Counted from the first letter of the stretch, positions 45,187 through 53,966 are shown. The stretch is DNA of 64,000 nucleotides from an uncultured Alphaproteobacteria bacterium (GCA_910585375.1 CAJUCZ010000005.1:29259-93258), one strand, 5' to 3'. The notes: generated by a model not told the origin, from the sequence alone. Program-made: numbers and translations.

Positions 45187-45957
45187 ATGGAATATATTAT
45201 TGCTGAAGAACAAAACAACGCCGGCATAATCACACTCAATCGTCCGGCGGCATTGAACGCGGTTTGTCTGGATATGTTGAAAGAAATTGCCGCACAGGTT
45301 GAGCTTTACGACCAGGATGAGGGAATCGGGGCTATCATCTTGCGAGGAAACGACAAGGCTTTTGCCGCCGGAATCGATCTGAACGAAATTAACGACCGGA
45401 AAAAAGAAAATATGCGTTTTCCGGATGAATATACGCAGGCCTTTGAAAGAATCAGAAAATGTAAAAAACCGATTATTGCAGCTATTGCCGGATATGCTCT
45501 GGGAATCGGCTGTGAACTTGCCATGGCCTGTGATATTTTGCTGGCAGCGGACAATGCCCGTTTCGGACAGCCGGAAATTACGCTCGGCTGTATTGCCGGA
45601 TTTGGCGGAATACAAATGCTGACGCATGCCGTCGGCAAAGCCAAAGCCATGGAGATGGTTTTAACCGGACGCGCCATGACCGCCGAAGAGGCTGAACGGG
45701 CCGGTCTTGTCAGCCGGATTGTGCCTCTGCCCGATTTATTTGAGGAAGCCCGAATTACTGCCGAAAAGATTGCCTCAATGCCCGCCGAGGCCGTTATTCT
45801 GGCAAAAGACTCCGTAAATCATGCCCAAAATGCCGGACTTGATGACGGAATCGGTTATGACGCCAGAAACAGCCGCATTTGTCTTTCTTCGCAGGATTTT
45901 GCCGAATCTTTGCAGGCTTTTATTGAAAAAAGACCGCCAAACTTCCGGAATCGCTAA
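45187..45957 (+). CDS. Enoyl-CoA hydratase/isomerase family protein
   Basis: The protein has 256 residues, the usual crotonase length. The oxyanion-hole segment DKAFAAGIDLNEI and the two catalytic glutamates (Glu110 in GCELAMACD and Glu130 in GQPEITLG) are present, so hydration of trans-2-enoyl-CoA is likely. The end EKRPPNFRNR resembles the normal family end EKR.P.F. Its position between mutM and rpsT is the same as in many alphaproteobacteria. No other beta-oxidation gene is nearby. Confidence 0.93.
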   Translation: MEYIIAEEQNNAGIITLNRPAALNAVCLDMLKEIAAQVELYDQDEGIGAIILRGNDKAFAAGIDLNEINDRKKENMRFPDEYTQAFERIRKCKKPIIAAIAGYALGIGCELAMACDILLAADNARFGQPEITLGCIAGFGGIQMLTHAVGKAKAMEMVLTGRAMTAEEAERAGLVSRIVPLPDLFEEARITAEKIASMPAEAVILAKDSVNHAQNAGLDDGIGYDARNSRICLSSQDFAESLQAFIEKRPPNFRNR

Positions 45958-45974
45958 ATTTTGCAAAATTATTA

Positions 45975-46004
45975 TTGACTTATGCGGTGCTTAGAGTTTA
46001 TAAG
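45975..46004 (+). promoter_or_regulatory. Probable sigma70 promoter of rpsT
   Basis: TTGACT (45975-45980) and TATAAG (45999-46004) are separated by 18 bases and lie 58 bases before the rpsT start. Nothing else in the spacer resembles a promoter this closely. Confidence 0.55.
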
Positions 46005-46061
46005 TGTTACAAAATTTGAAAAAATTTGTAGTTAACTTTATTTAAAACAGGAATAAGAAAT

Positions 46062-46322
46062 ATGGCCAATCATAAATCGGCAAAAACCAGAATTAACAGA
46101 AACAATAAAAGAAACGTTATTAACGGTGCCCGCAGAAGCCGCGTTCGTACTTTTGTGAAAAAAGTTGAAGCTGCTATTGCTGAAAATAATAAAGAAGTTG
46201 CCGTTGCAAACTTTAAAGTTGCAGAATCCGAACTGATGAAAGCTGTTCGTAAAAGTGTTTTGAAAATGAACACTGCTGCACGCACTGTTTCCCGTCTTTC
46301 CAAAAAAATTAAAGCTCTTTAA
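46062..46322 (+). CDS. rpsT: 30S ribosomal protein S20
   Basis: The protein has 86 residues with the S20 pattern MANHKSAKTRINRNNKRN, RSRVRTFVKKVE and NTAARTVSRLSKKI. S20 binds 16S rRNA early in small-subunit assembly. It is monocistronic: it has its own promoter-like boxes and an intrinsic terminator right after. GGAAT-like purines upstream give a moderate ribosome site. Confidence 0.97.
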   Translation: MANHKSAKTRINRNNKRNVINGARRSRVRTFVKKVEAAIAENNKEVAVANFKVAESELMKAVRKSVLKMNTAARTVSRLSKKIKAL

Positions 46323-46348
46323 TCCGGCTTAATTTTTGAAAGAATTTT

Positions 46349-46404
46349 AACAGACCGAATCCGCCTTAAGTTAACCGCTTGAGGAATTTTCGGTCTGTTT
46401 TTTT
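46349..46404 (+). terminator. Intrinsic terminator after rpsT
   Basis: Perfect 11-base arms AACAGACCGAA (46349-46359) and TTCGGTCTGTT (46389-46399), with an internal 29-base loop, are followed by a T run. Confidence 0.85.
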
Positions 46405-47061
46405 ATGCAAGAAGCTAAGGAATCTGCGCGACTCTGCAGAATCTGCTTGTCAAGAAAATTAATTGCAATGTTCTTGTTTTGTTTTGTTGTAATTATTTTT
46501 TTTCGTGTTAGGCTTCGGTTAAATTTTGAAACAAAGATGTTTTGAAAAATTCAGAATCAGGAAAATATCTGAAAACAGCATTTTTGTTTTGAGATGGTAA
46601 AAAGGCTGTTTGAAATTTTAGAATCTGACAGACAACCGTGAACCAAAAGAGAAAACAATTTTTTGTTTTCAAACAGTAAAAAGATTGTTGAACTTTTGGA
46701 ATCCGGCGAAGAGCACGGAGATAAAAAGGAGAACAGTTTTTTCAATAGGCGAAAAGATTGTTTGAATTTTTAGAATTCGGCAAAGAGTACGGAGATAAAA
46801 AGGAGAGCAGTTTTTTAAGAAAGTTGAAGTTTGCGATTTGAAAATTCGGGCAGGAATGATGTTTGAATTTGAAAAAGGCAAATAAAACTGAGTTTCAGAA
46901 AAATTTTGATATGGGGATGTCAAAATTTTACAAAGGCAAAAAGCATTGTCACCGGCCTTAACTTTTCTGAAACTGAGCTTATATCGGAAAGCCCCGTTTT
47001 TTGTTTTACGAAATACGGCGGTTCAATAGAATTATTTGATACTTTATAATGGGGAGAGACA
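46405..47061. repeat. AT-rich spacer upstream of dnaA with imperfect tandem repeats
   Basis: No gene is supported in these 657 bases. From about 46565 to 46820 a unit of roughly 70-80 bases recurs three times (starts near 46599, 46678 and 46751), with common words AAAAGATTGTTTGAA, GGAGATAAAAAGGAGA and CAGTTTTTT. Copies two and three are much closer to each other. An inverted repeat, AGTTTCAGAAAA (46891-46902) with its complement (46963-46974), follows. I find no clear TTATCCACA box, so an origin role is not supported by that criterion. Confidence 0.7.
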
Positions 47062-48528
47062 ATGGCTGAAGAAGCATTATTAGACACTGATAACTCGGTA
47101 CAAGACCAATGGGGTCAGATTTGCAGCCAGCTTAAAGGCGAAGTCGGCGAAACGGCTTTTGAAAGCTGGCTGAAACCGTTAACTCCTGGCTCTTTTAACA
47201 ACGGTGTTATGAATATTTGCGTGCCTACCAGATTTATGAGAAACTGGGTTATTACTCACTACAGCGAAAGAATCCATAAAATTTGGGAAAAGAAAAATCC
47301 GGCAATACGGGAAATCAACTTTGTGGTTCAAGCCATTCAGGAAAATGGTTCCGCTTCGGCCGCAACAGGGATGTATACCCCCTCCTGCCGTTCGCTTCTG
47401 AAAAAGATTTCTTCCAGCCCAGCACCACAAAACATTTATCAATCCGGCATTAATTCTTTAAATGCCAACAACAATGAATTTATTGCCGGCAATACGGACC
47501 AATCGATTTCCGTTCCGTTAAATCCGCAATTTACTTTTGACAATTTTGTTGTCGGCAAAACAAATGAATTTGCCTATGCCGCCGCCCGCAAAGTCGCCGA
47601 ATCCAGAAACGTTTCTTTTAATCCGCTGTTTCTTTATTCCGGTGTCGGACTTGGAAAAACGCACTTGATGCACGCTATTGCATGGCACATCAAACAACAG
47701 GATCCGACCCGCAATATCGTTTATCTGTCCGCTGAAAAATTTATGTACAAATTTGTTCGGGCATTGCGCTACAAAGACACGACCGCTTTCAAAGAACAGT
47801 TCCGTTCCGTTGACGTTCTGATGGTTGACGATGTTCAGTTTATGGGCGGAAAAGACACGACTCAGGAAGAATTTTTCTATACATTTAACTCTCTGATTGA
47901 AGAAGGACGCCAGATTATTATTTCGGCGGACAAGTCTCCGGCCGACCTTGAAGGAATTGAAACGCGCCTGCGTTCCCGTCTTGGCTGTGGTCTGGTCGCC
48001 GATATTCATCCGACGGATTTTGACCTGAGAATCGGCATTTTGGAAAATAAAGCCCGTCAGCTCGGTGTTGAATTGCCTCAGAAAGTTTCAGAATTTCTGG
48101 CTCAGAAAATTACATCAAACATTCGGGAACTGGAAGGCGCTTTGCGGCGCGTGGTCGCTCATTCCCAGTTGCTCTCCGACAAAGAAATTACACTGGATAT
48201 GACTCAGGATGTTTTGAAAGACATGTTGCGGTCTTATGACAAGCGTACGACTATTGACGAGATTCAGAAAAAAGTTGCCGAATACTTTAATATCTCGGTA
48301 AAAGAAATGCAGTCTTCCCGCAGAGCACGTACAGTTGCCCGTCCGCGCCAGATTGCCATGTATCTGGCCAAACAGCTGACTTCCCGTTCTCTGCCGGAAA
48401 TCGGACGCAAATTTGACCGCGACCATACAACGGTTATGCATGCCGTCCGGAAAGTTGAGGAGTTGGTTTTGGAAGACTCTTCTTTGGCAGAAAATGTCGA
48501 TACTTTAAGAAGAATTCTTGAAGCTTAA
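47062..48528 (+). CDS. dnaA: Chromosomal replication initiator protein DnaA
   Basis: The protein has 488 residues. Domain I (about 1-90) begins QWGQICSQLKGEVGETAFESWLKPL. A linker follows, then the AAA+ domain with Walker A GVGLGKTH (about 194-201), Walker B VLMVDDVQF and an arginine-finger region ETRLRSRLGCGL. Domain IV carries the DnaA-box signature DRDHTTVMHAV. It melts oriC and also acts as a regulator. GGGGAGAG precedes the ATG. It is followed by its own terminator and then dnaN. Confidence 0.98.
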   Translation: MAEEALLDTDNSVQDQWGQICSQLKGEVGETAFESWLKPLTPGSFNNGVMNICVPTRFMRNWVITHYSERIHKIWEKKNPAIREINFVVQAIQENGSASAATGMYTPSCRSLLKKISSSPAPQNIYQSGINSLNANNNEFIAGNTDQSISVPLNPQFTFDNFVVGKTNEFAYAAARKVAESRNVSFNPLFLYSGVGLGKTHLMHAIAWHIKQQDPTRNIVYLSAEKFMYKFVRALRYKDTTAFKEQFRSVDVLMVDDVQFMGGKDTTQEEFFYTFNSLIEEGRQIIISADKSPADLEGIETRLRSRLGCGLVADIHPTDFDLRIGILENKARQLGVELPQKVSEFLAQKITSNIRELEGALRRVVAHSQLLSDKEITLDMTQDVLKDMLRSYDKRTTIDEIQKKVAEYFNISVKEMQSSRRARTVARPRQIAMYLAKQLTSRSLPEIGRKFDRDHTTVMHAVRKVEELVLEDSSLAENVDTLRRILEA

Positions 48529-48545
48529 AAATAAATTTACGCCCA

Positions 48546-48584
48546 AACACCGTTCAAAAAAACAATTTTGGACGGTGTTTTTTT
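48546..48584 (+). terminator. Intrinsic terminator after dnaA
   Basis: Arms 48546-48559 and 48566-48579 (AACACCGTTCAAAA with one G-T pair) are followed by a T run. The 250 bases up to dnaN are otherwise noncoding and purine-rich. Confidence 0.88.
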
Positions 48585-48762
48585 GAGCGGAAAAGACAAT
48601 AAAGAATCCCGTATGAAAAGGGGAGAAAAGACAGAACAGAAAAGGCGGAGAAGACAAAGAAGAAGGAGATTCACCGAAAAAAAAAGAAAACGCACCATTT
48701 TCAATAAAAGTGATATGATGAAAAAATCCGTCAGCAAACCCCGAATCCGCAAAAAAAAATTG

Positions 48763-48793
48763 TTGACGACTCTGTGATAGGGCTTCTTATTTT
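48763..48793 (+). promoter_or_regulatory. Possible dnaN promoter
   Basis: TTGACG (48763-48768) is followed after 19 bases by TATTTT (48788-48793), about 50 bases before the dnaN start. The dnaA terminator upstream means dnaN needs its own promoter, which is the main support. Confidence 0.35.
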
Positions 48794-48841
48794 GCAAGTT
48801 TGTGATAAACTTCAGGAAAAATTTTCTGATAGGAAGCCAAA

Positions 48842-49960
48842 ATGAAATTTACTATTGAACGCGCAAGTTTATTAAAAACGCTCAGCCATATGCAGAGCAT
48901 TGTTGAAAAAAGAAATACCATTCCGGTTCTTTCCAACGTAAGAATCGAAGCTTTGAGCAGTGAAATCAGCTTTAAAGCAACTGATATGGATACTGAAATT
49001 ACCGAAATCGTTGAAGCGACCATCAACGAAGCCGGTGCAACGACTGCTCCCGCCCATATGCTGTATGACATTGTCCGCAAACTTTCCGACGGATCGGAAG
49101 TCGAGATTACTTTTCCTGATGAAAAAGGCCAGCTGACCATTGCTTCCGGCCGTTCAAAATTTGCTTTGTCTACAATCGGCGTTGAAGACTTTCCGGTTAT
49201 TTCCGGCGATAAACTGCCGATTAATTTCGAAATGGACAAAGACGAGCTTAAAGACGTTATTGACAGAACGAAATTTGCCGTATCGACTGAAGAAACAAGA
49301 TATTATCTGAACGGCGTTTACATGCATGCCAAGAAAGAAGGCGAAGCAAAGGTTTTGCGCGCCGTTGCAACCGACGGACACCGTTTGGCCTGTGTCGAAT
49401 CGCCGTTGCCGGAGGGTGCCGAAGAATTGGCCGGCGTGATTATTCCGCGTAAGACCATCACTGAAATCAGAAAGCTTCTGGACGACAATAACGCAGAGAA
49501 AGTCAACGTTTCCATGTCTGACAACAAAGTCCGCTTCACGCTGGCCGACGTTACCCTGACATCCAAACTGATTGACGGGACTTATCCGGATTATGAACGC
49601 GTTATTCCGACAGACAATGACAAGAATTTGGAAATCGGCGTGAAAGAACTTTCCTCCGCCGTTGACCGTGTTTCCGTTGTTGCCGAAAGAACACGTGCAA
49701 TTAAGATGTTAACCGGTTCCAACAAAGTTACTATCATTACATCAAGCCCTGACCTCGGCAGTGCTTCCGAAGATCTTGAAGCCAAATACGAAGGGGAATC
49801 ACTTGAGATTGGATATAACTTCCGTTATCTGCTTGATATTTTGCAAGAGATTAAAGGCGATGCGGTTCGGATTTCCTTTACGGACGGCACTTCTCCTTCC
49901 GTTATTCATGACACATCGGATTCCAGCGCCATTTATGTTTTGATGCCGATGAGAGTATAA
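48842..49960 (+). CDS. dnaN: DNA polymerase III beta subunit (sliding clamp)
   Basis: The protein has 372 residues, normal for the family. It shows the three-fold clamp architecture, opening MKFTIERASLLKTLSHMQSI with KRNTIPVLSNVRIEA, and it ends in VIHDTSDSSAIYVLMPMRV, where the final MPMR. is characteristic. It forms the dimeric ring that tethers the replicative polymerase. AGGA lies before the ATG. recF starts nine bases after its stop. Confidence 0.98.
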   Translation: MKFTIERASLLKTLSHMQSIVEKRNTIPVLSNVRIEALSSEISFKATDMDTEITEIVEATINEAGATTAPAHMLYDIVRKLSDGSEVEITFPDEKGQLTIASGRSKFALSTIGVEDFPVISGDKLPINFEMDKDELKDVIDRTKFAVSTEETRYYLNGVYMHAKKEGEAKVLRAVATDGHRLACVESPLPEGAEELAGVIIPRKTITEIRKLLDDNNAEKVNVSMSDNKVRFTLADVTLTSKLIDGTYPDYERVIPTDNDKNLEIGVKELSSAVDRVSVVAERTRAIKMLTGSNKVTIITSSPDLGSASEDLEAKYEGESLEIGYNFRYLLDILQEIKGDAVRISFTDGTSPSVIHDTSDSSAIYVLMPMRV

Positions 49961-49969
49961 GTTGGCAGA

Positions 49970-51193
49970 ATGAATGTTCCGGCTTTAAAAATCCAGAATC
50001 AGACAATTGAAAAGTCAGGTGTTACACGCCTGACTTTAACTGACTTCAGAAACTATCCGTTTTTGCGGATAGAAGCATCATTGACGCCCGTTATTGTCAC
50101 CGGAGAAAACGGTACGGGCAAAACCAATATTCTGGAAGCAATTTCCTTCCTGACTCCGGGAAGAGGGTTGCGCGGTGCCAGACTGGCCGATATTAAAAGG
50201 ATTACGCCGGCAGTGGTTACCAGTGAATATCAACCAACGGAAATTACCAATACGAGCTGGGCGGTTTCGGCAACCATTCAGAAAGGTTGTGACGAGATTG
50301 ACATTGGAACGGCGGCAGAAAAATCTGCCCGAGAAACCGGCGATGACGACATTAAAAGTTTTGAGCGCAGAATCGTAAAAATAAACAATCAAAAAGTATC
50401 TTCCCAAGCCGAACTCGGCGAGCATTTTTCCGCCGTTTGGCTCACTCCGCAAATGGACAGGCTTTTTCGGGGAGGTTCGCAGCCACGGCGCAGTTTTCTT
50501 GACCGGCTGGTTTATGCTTTTGATTTGGAACATGCCAAACGCACGGCTTCTTTTGAGCATTTATACCGCGAGTGGTATCAGCTGCTTAAATCCGGACGGC
50601 ACGACAATACATGGCTTTCTTCTCTGGAAGAACAAATGGCCGGCCTCGGGGTAGCAATTGCGGCAGCGCGGCGGGAACAGATTGCCAAGCTTAATTCTTT
50701 CATTGAGCATGAACCGGACGACGTTTTTCCGAATGTAAGCATGGAACTGGACGGCAAGATTGAAAAAATGCTCGACAAGATGCCGGCGGTGGAAGTTGAA
50801 GATTCTTATATGCAAATGCTGAAAAACCAGCGCAAAAATGTGCTTTATAATGATACTGTCGACGGCGTCAACCGGACAGACTTTAAGGTTTATTACAAAA
50901 AGAAAAGAATGCCGGCGGATTTGTGCTCAACCGGCGAACAGAAATCGCTTCTTATCAGCATTATTCTGGCGCAAAGCAAATGTCAGACGCTGCATCAGGG
51001 ATTTGCTCCGGTGCTGTTGCTTGATGAGGTTGTGGCTCATCTGGATGATGTCAAACGCGAAGCTTTATTAAAAAAAATCAGGGAACTGCAAGTTCAGGCC
51101 TGGATTACATCGACGGATCCGGCGCTTTTTGCTTCCCTGAAAGACGAGGCCTTGTTTCTTAACGTGAAAAATAATCAGGTTTCGTCTTTCTAA
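49970..51193 (+). CDS. recF: DNA replication and repair protein RecF
   Basis: The protein has 407 residues, slightly long for RecF. Hallmarks are LTDFRNY near residue 25, Walker A GENGTGKTN (about 44-52), the signature STGEQKSLLISIILAQS and Walker B VLLLDEVVAHLD. RecF is an ATP-binding SMC-like protein that with RecO and RecR loads RecA at gaps. An extra stretch around residues 80-135 (with EKSARETGDDDIKSF) may explain the length. gyrB, which often follows, is not here. Confidence 0.96.
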   Translation: MNVPALKIQNQTIEKSGVTRLTLTDFRNYPFLRIEASLTPVIVTGENGTGKTNILEAISFLTPGRGLRGARLADIKRITPAVVTSEYQPTEITNTSWAVSATIQKGCDEIDIGTAAEKSARETGDDDIKSFERRIVKINNQKVSSQAELGEHFSAVWLTPQMDRLFRGGSQPRRSFLDRLVYAFDLEHAKRTASFEHLYREWYQLLKSGRHDNTWLSSLEEQMAGLGVAIAAARREQIAKLNSFIEHEPDDVFPNVSMELDGKIEKMLDKMPAVEVEDSYMQMLKNQRKNVLYNDTVDGVNRTDFKVYYKKKRMPADLCSTGEQKSLLISIILAQSKCQTLHQGFAPVLLLDEVVAHLDDVKREALLKKIRELQVQAWITSTDPALFASLKDEALFLNVKNNQVSSF

Positions 51194-51263
51194 TTCCTTG
51201 ACTCATCATTTTTTTTACTTATGATGAATAAAAAATAATTTTTATTTGTATAATTAAAATTTG

Positions 51264-51614
51264 ATGCCGATGAATACGATTTTATGGATTGTGCTTAATT
51301 TTATTGTGTTTTGTACGTTTCCTTTATGTAATGATAACAGAATCGACTACAGCAGATGTTCCAATAACAGAATCATCGCTGCCAGAATTATTCAGGTGAT
51401 GGGAATGTTCTGCCTTATCGTTTTTCCGTCAGAAATGTGGAAGAATGAGATTTTGAGCCGAGGCTGGACATTCGATATCTATTACTACCTTTGTAATCTG
51501 ATTATCATACTGTTTGGATTTGCAGTCAGTTTTGGCGGGTGGTATTTGGTTATTTACATGTTGAACACTAAGGAAATGAATTTAGTCAAGAAAATCATGG
51601 GGTACAAAGAATGA
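51264..51614 (+). CDS. Small membrane protein of unknown function
   Basis: From the ATG at 51264 the protein has 116 residues; an ATG two codons later is equally possible, and no clear ribosome site is present. Three hydrophobic segments lie near 4-20, 38-54 and 74-104. Cys residues occur in CSNNRI and CLIVFP contexts. I do not recognise the family. A strong bidirectional terminator follows immediately, supporting a real transcript. Confidence 0.65.
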   Translation: MPMNTILWIVLNFIVFCTFPLCNDNRIDYSRCSNNRIIAARIIQVMGMFCLIVFPSEMWKNEILSRGWTFDIYYYLCNLIIILFGFAVSFGGWYLVIYMLNTKEMNLVKKIMGYKE

Positions 51615-51648
51615 AAAAATCCGCCAGTTTAAATCTGGCGGATTTTTT
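51614..51648. terminator. Bidirectional intrinsic terminator
   Basis: Perfect 14-base arms (51614-51627, 51635-51648; AAAAAATCCGCCAG and its complement) with a 7-base loop sit between two convergent genes. T runs are present on both strands. Confidence 0.93.
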
Positions 51649-51649
51649 G

Positions 51650-52666
51650 TTATACGGCCTGTGCGGCAGAAAGTTTCGGAGCTATGCGATATTCTTTGAA
51701 AGAAGGAAAATTTGCGATTTTTTCTTTATAAGTCCGACTCAATTCTGACAGACGCACACAGCCGTTGCGAATATCCACCAGCGGATCGACAATGCGGTTT
51801 TTGAGGTATACCGGTTCGATATCCTCATTTCCATAATTGGCAAAGCGTTCCGGCTCCCGCTGCAGAAGCGAATAGTAATATTGCAATTTGCCGTCTTTGG
51901 GAAGAACCGCTTCTATTTTAGAAATGATATAATCATCGTCAAAATCATAAAAATCAGATATAGAGATATAACCTTGCTCTATAGCTCTGCGAAACATTTG
52001 CGCCGATACGGAAAACATAACGGCTGAAGCCATCCCGCTCCAACAATTTTCATTCAGCCACAAAAAAGCATTGGCATAGTGCAAGGCCGCCTCGGGGCTG
52101 CCAAAAACGAATGAACCGTCACTTATTTTCAAAGAACTGACAACATGGCGGATTTGTTCCAAGTTAAGCCGCCGAAAAATATATGCCTGCCGCAAAGCAT
52201 AATCCAGACGGTCGGCACAAATATCCGGCAGACTATTCTCCTTTAACGGGAAACGGCTGTCATCCAAAATATAATCGACATCAAATCCGTGATGTTGCAA
52301 AATGGCAGCAAGAGAAGAATTTTTGACAAAAGAATTGTGAACTTTATCCTGTCCGTCCTGCCGTTTTTGTTTTGTATCATCTTTTGAAATATAATCAATT
52401 GTATGAGAAAAAGCAGAATGCGAAACATCATGCAGCAAGCCGGCAATTTGCTCTTCCAAGGGTGCGCCGACACGACGAAGCAGCATAAACACGCCGACAG
52501 AATGAACCCAGCGGCTGTTCTGTTCATGATGAAAACCGGCAACGGCAGGATAATATCCGGCGGAAGAAATATGTTTTAGACGGACGAGTTCAGATGCAGT
52601 TAACAACTGTAACAAAACCGGTTCAGTCACTTCTGTTTCACCGAAAACAATGTCGGACAATTTCAT
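51650..52666 (-). CDS. HD-domain phosphohydrolase (dGTPase-like, COG1078 type)
   Basis: The protein has 338 residues. The HD metal site is visible: RWVHSVGVFMLL supplies the first His, GLLHDVSHSAFSH the His-Asp pair, and ADRLDYALRQA a later Asp. The order H, HD, D fits the HD hydrolases related to SAMHD1 and dGTPase. Substrate could be a deoxynucleotide or another phosphate ester; the sequence does not decide. It stands alone between two terminators, convergent with the small membrane protein. Confidence 0.88.
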   Translation of the reverse strand: MKLSDIVFGETEVTEPVLLQLLTASELVRLKHISSAGYYPAVAGFHHEQNSRWVHSVGVFMLLRRVGAPLEEQIAGLLHDVSHSAFSHTIDYISKDDTKQKRQDGQDKVHNSFVKNSSLAAILQHHGFDVDYILDDSRFPLKENSLPDICADRLDYALRQAYIFRRLNLEQIRHVVSSLKISDGSFVFGSPEAALHYANAFLWLNENCWSGMASAVMFSVSAQMFRRAIEQGYISISDFYDFDDDYIISKIEAVLPKDGKLQYYYSLLQREPERFANYGNEDIEPVYLKNRIVDPLVDIRNGCVRLSELSRTYKEKIANFPSFKEYRIAPKLSAAQAV

Positions 52667-52826
52667 TTGTATTTCCCCAATTCAACTTTGTTTTATCTTA
52701 GCGGTGAAATCAGACTATTGTCAAGAATATTTGGAAAATTCGTCAAATATTTACTTTTAAGTTGACATTTTGTGCTAACACGTTAATATGCAAGTGATAA
52801 ATAACGTTTTTAGCGGAAGTATACTC

Positions 52827-53429
52827 ATGAAAAAAATCCTCCTAACGACATTTTCCATTCTGACCGGCGCTTTTGGCTTTGCGGCGGAAAGCCATGCCAT
52901 AACGCCTTATATCGGGTTGGATTATATGTATTCCGATTACGGATTTGACTTTGGAGAAAATCAGGACGGCCGCTGGCTTGAACACAAATTTAACGGAGGA
53001 GCGGCTTCTCTGGGTGTTAAGCTTACCAATAATCTGGCTTTTGAAGGGTTTTATCAGCTGACGGAAAACGGTCATTCGTATACCTCCAATTATATTACAG
53101 CCGGCGATCATTTGGAAACAAAAATGAGGATGCGGGCTTATGGCGTGGATTTGGTTCGCGATATTGCGAACATGGATGTTTTAGAAATTCTGGGTTCTAT
53201 CGGTGTCGCCAGATATGAAATGGACAGCACCAGAAAATATACTTTAGGCGGCGTTACGGAACGGGAAAAAGTCAATAAAGATTTTGAAGCTTTGCGTTTG
53301 GGCATCGGCGCTCAGCTTAATATTACGCCGCATTATTCCATCCGCGGAATGTTCCGTTATTCTCTGACAAATATTACCGAAATTGATGACATTAAAGAAT
53401 TTACCGTTGGTGCGAGAGTTTATTTTTAA
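52827..53429 (+). CDS. Outer-membrane beta-barrel protein
   Basis: From the ATG at 52827 the protein has 200 residues. A signal peptide (MKKILLTTFSILTGAFGFAAESHA) is followed by alternating short strands: ITPYIGLDYMYSDYGF, AASLGVKLTNNLAFEGFYQL, TKMRMRAYGVDLVRD, LEILGSIGVARYEM and a last strand EFTVGARVYF ending in aromatic Phe. This is the eight-stranded porin-family or OmpA-barrel layout. Ligand or pore role is unknown. A terminator follows. Confidence 0.88.
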   Translation: MKKILLTTFSILTGAFGFAAESHAITPYIGLDYMYSDYGFDFGENQDGRWLEHKFNGGAASLGVKLTNNLAFEGFYQLTENGHSYTSNYITAGDHLETKMRMRAYGVDLVRDIANMDVLEILGSIGVARYEMDSTRKYTLGGVTEREKVNKDFEALRLGIGAQLNITPHYSIRGMFRYSLTNITEIDDIKEFTVGARVYF

Positions 53430-53434
53430 AATTC

Positions 53435-53459
53435 AAGGGCTGAACTTCGGCCCTTTTTT
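53435..53459 (+). terminator. Intrinsic terminator after the barrel protein gene
   Basis: AAGGGCTGAA (53435-53444) pairs with TTCGGCCCTT (53446-53455) with one G-U pair, followed by T residues. The loop is one base by strict pairing, so the stem probably opens by a few pairs. Confidence 0.75.
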
Positions 53460-53599
53460 GTATCATTATTTTATCTCCGGCAGCAAAACCGTTGTTCTGT
53501 ACCTGCTTTTTCACCTTTGCGAAAGTTATACTTTCTGCTTGCGTGAACAACTAAGTGTTGCTTCAAACAAGTTTATCGCAACACTAAGAGAAGTTTCAA

Positions 53600-53637
53600 A
53601 CCCACATCTCCGTGGGTTCGAGCCCTTGCTCCGGCCA
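53600..53637 (+). other. tRNA 3'-end-like fragment or unrecognised structured RNA
   Basis: CCGTGGGTTCGAGCCC followed by a short segment and CCA resembles a TPsiC arm and acceptor end, sharing CCGTGGGTTCGA with the tRNA-Ser 240 bases downstream. No matching 5' acceptor half is found. Upstream (53518-53600) two further stems exist, GAAAG/CTTTC and AGTGTTGC/GCAACACT. A truncated tRNA remnant is the simplest reading. Confidence 0.35.
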
Positions 53638-53638
53638 T

Positions 53639-53669
53639 AAAAAAATCCCCCTGTCGGAGGATTTTTTTA
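53639..53669. terminator. Intrinsic terminator between the tRNA-like fragment and tRNA-Arg
   Basis: A-rich AAAAAAATCC.CC pairs with GG.GGATTTTTTT around a short loop. On the minus strand it directly follows the CCA end of tRNA-Arg; on the plus strand it follows the tRNA-like fragment. Confidence 0.85.
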
Positions 53670-53746
53670 TGGCGCAAGCGGCGGGACTCGAACCCACTAC
53701 CCACAGTTTAGGAAACTGTTGCTCTATCCTGATGAGCTACGCCTGC
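53670..53746 (-). tRNA. tRNA-Arg (anticodon CCT)
   Basis: The minus strand folds as a 77-base tRNA: acceptor GCAGGCG/CGCTTGC (one G-T pair), D arm GCTC/GAGC, anticodon stem ACAGT/ACTGT with loop TTCCTAA giving anticodon CCT, and T arm GTGGG TTCGAGT CCCGC (one mismatch-tolerant pair). CCA is encoded. It reads AGG codons. Confidence 0.96.
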
Positions 53747-53837
53747 GTATCTTAGTTAGTTATAATGAAATCTTTGCAATATTTCAATAAAAAACTATTG
53801 CAAAAATTTTTAGTTTAATATAAGTTAGCTTCAGTTT

Positions 53838-53928
53838 GGATAGATGGCCGAGTGGTCGAAGGCGCACGATTGGAAATCGTGTGTACCCCCAAAGGGTACC
53901 GTGGGTTCGAATCCCACTCTATCCGCCA
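53838..53928 (+). tRNA. tRNA-Ser (anticodon GGA)
   Basis: The 91-base sequence has acceptor GGATAGA/TCTATCC, the class II D loop, anticodon stem CACGA/TCGTG with loop TTGGAAA (anticodon GGA), a long variable arm (TACCC/GGGTA) and T arm GTGGG TTCGAAT CCCAC. CCA is encoded. The long variable arm confirms serine. It reads TCC and TCT. Confidence 0.98.
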
Positions 53929-53931
53929 CTT

Positions 53932-53966
53932 ACAACAAAACCCTCCATAAAGGAGGGTTTTGTTGT
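53932..53966. terminator. Intrinsic terminator after tRNA-Ser
   Basis: Perfect 15-base arms (53932-53946 and 53952-53966, ACAACAAAACCCTCC and its complement) enclose a 5-base loop, directly after the tRNA. Confidence 0.9.

Noticed and set aside
47045..47050. TATAAT as the dnaA -10 box
   Set aside because: It lies directly before the ribosome site, 12 bases from the ATG, which would leave almost no leader; probably chance in AT-rich DNA.
46405..47061. Chromosome origin beside dnaA
   Set aside because: No TTATCCACA-type boxes could be found; in many alphaproteobacteria the origin is not beside dnaA. Kept only as a repeat observation.
48568..48777. Very basic 69-residue frame between dnaA and dnaN
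   Set aside because: It starts inside the dnaA terminator and reflects the purine-rich spacer (runs of Lys and Arg).
53590..53670. Part of a permuted alphaproteobacterial tmRNA
   Set aside because: The T-arm-like fragment is followed by a terminator and tRNA-Arg, with no mRNA-like tag segment nearby.
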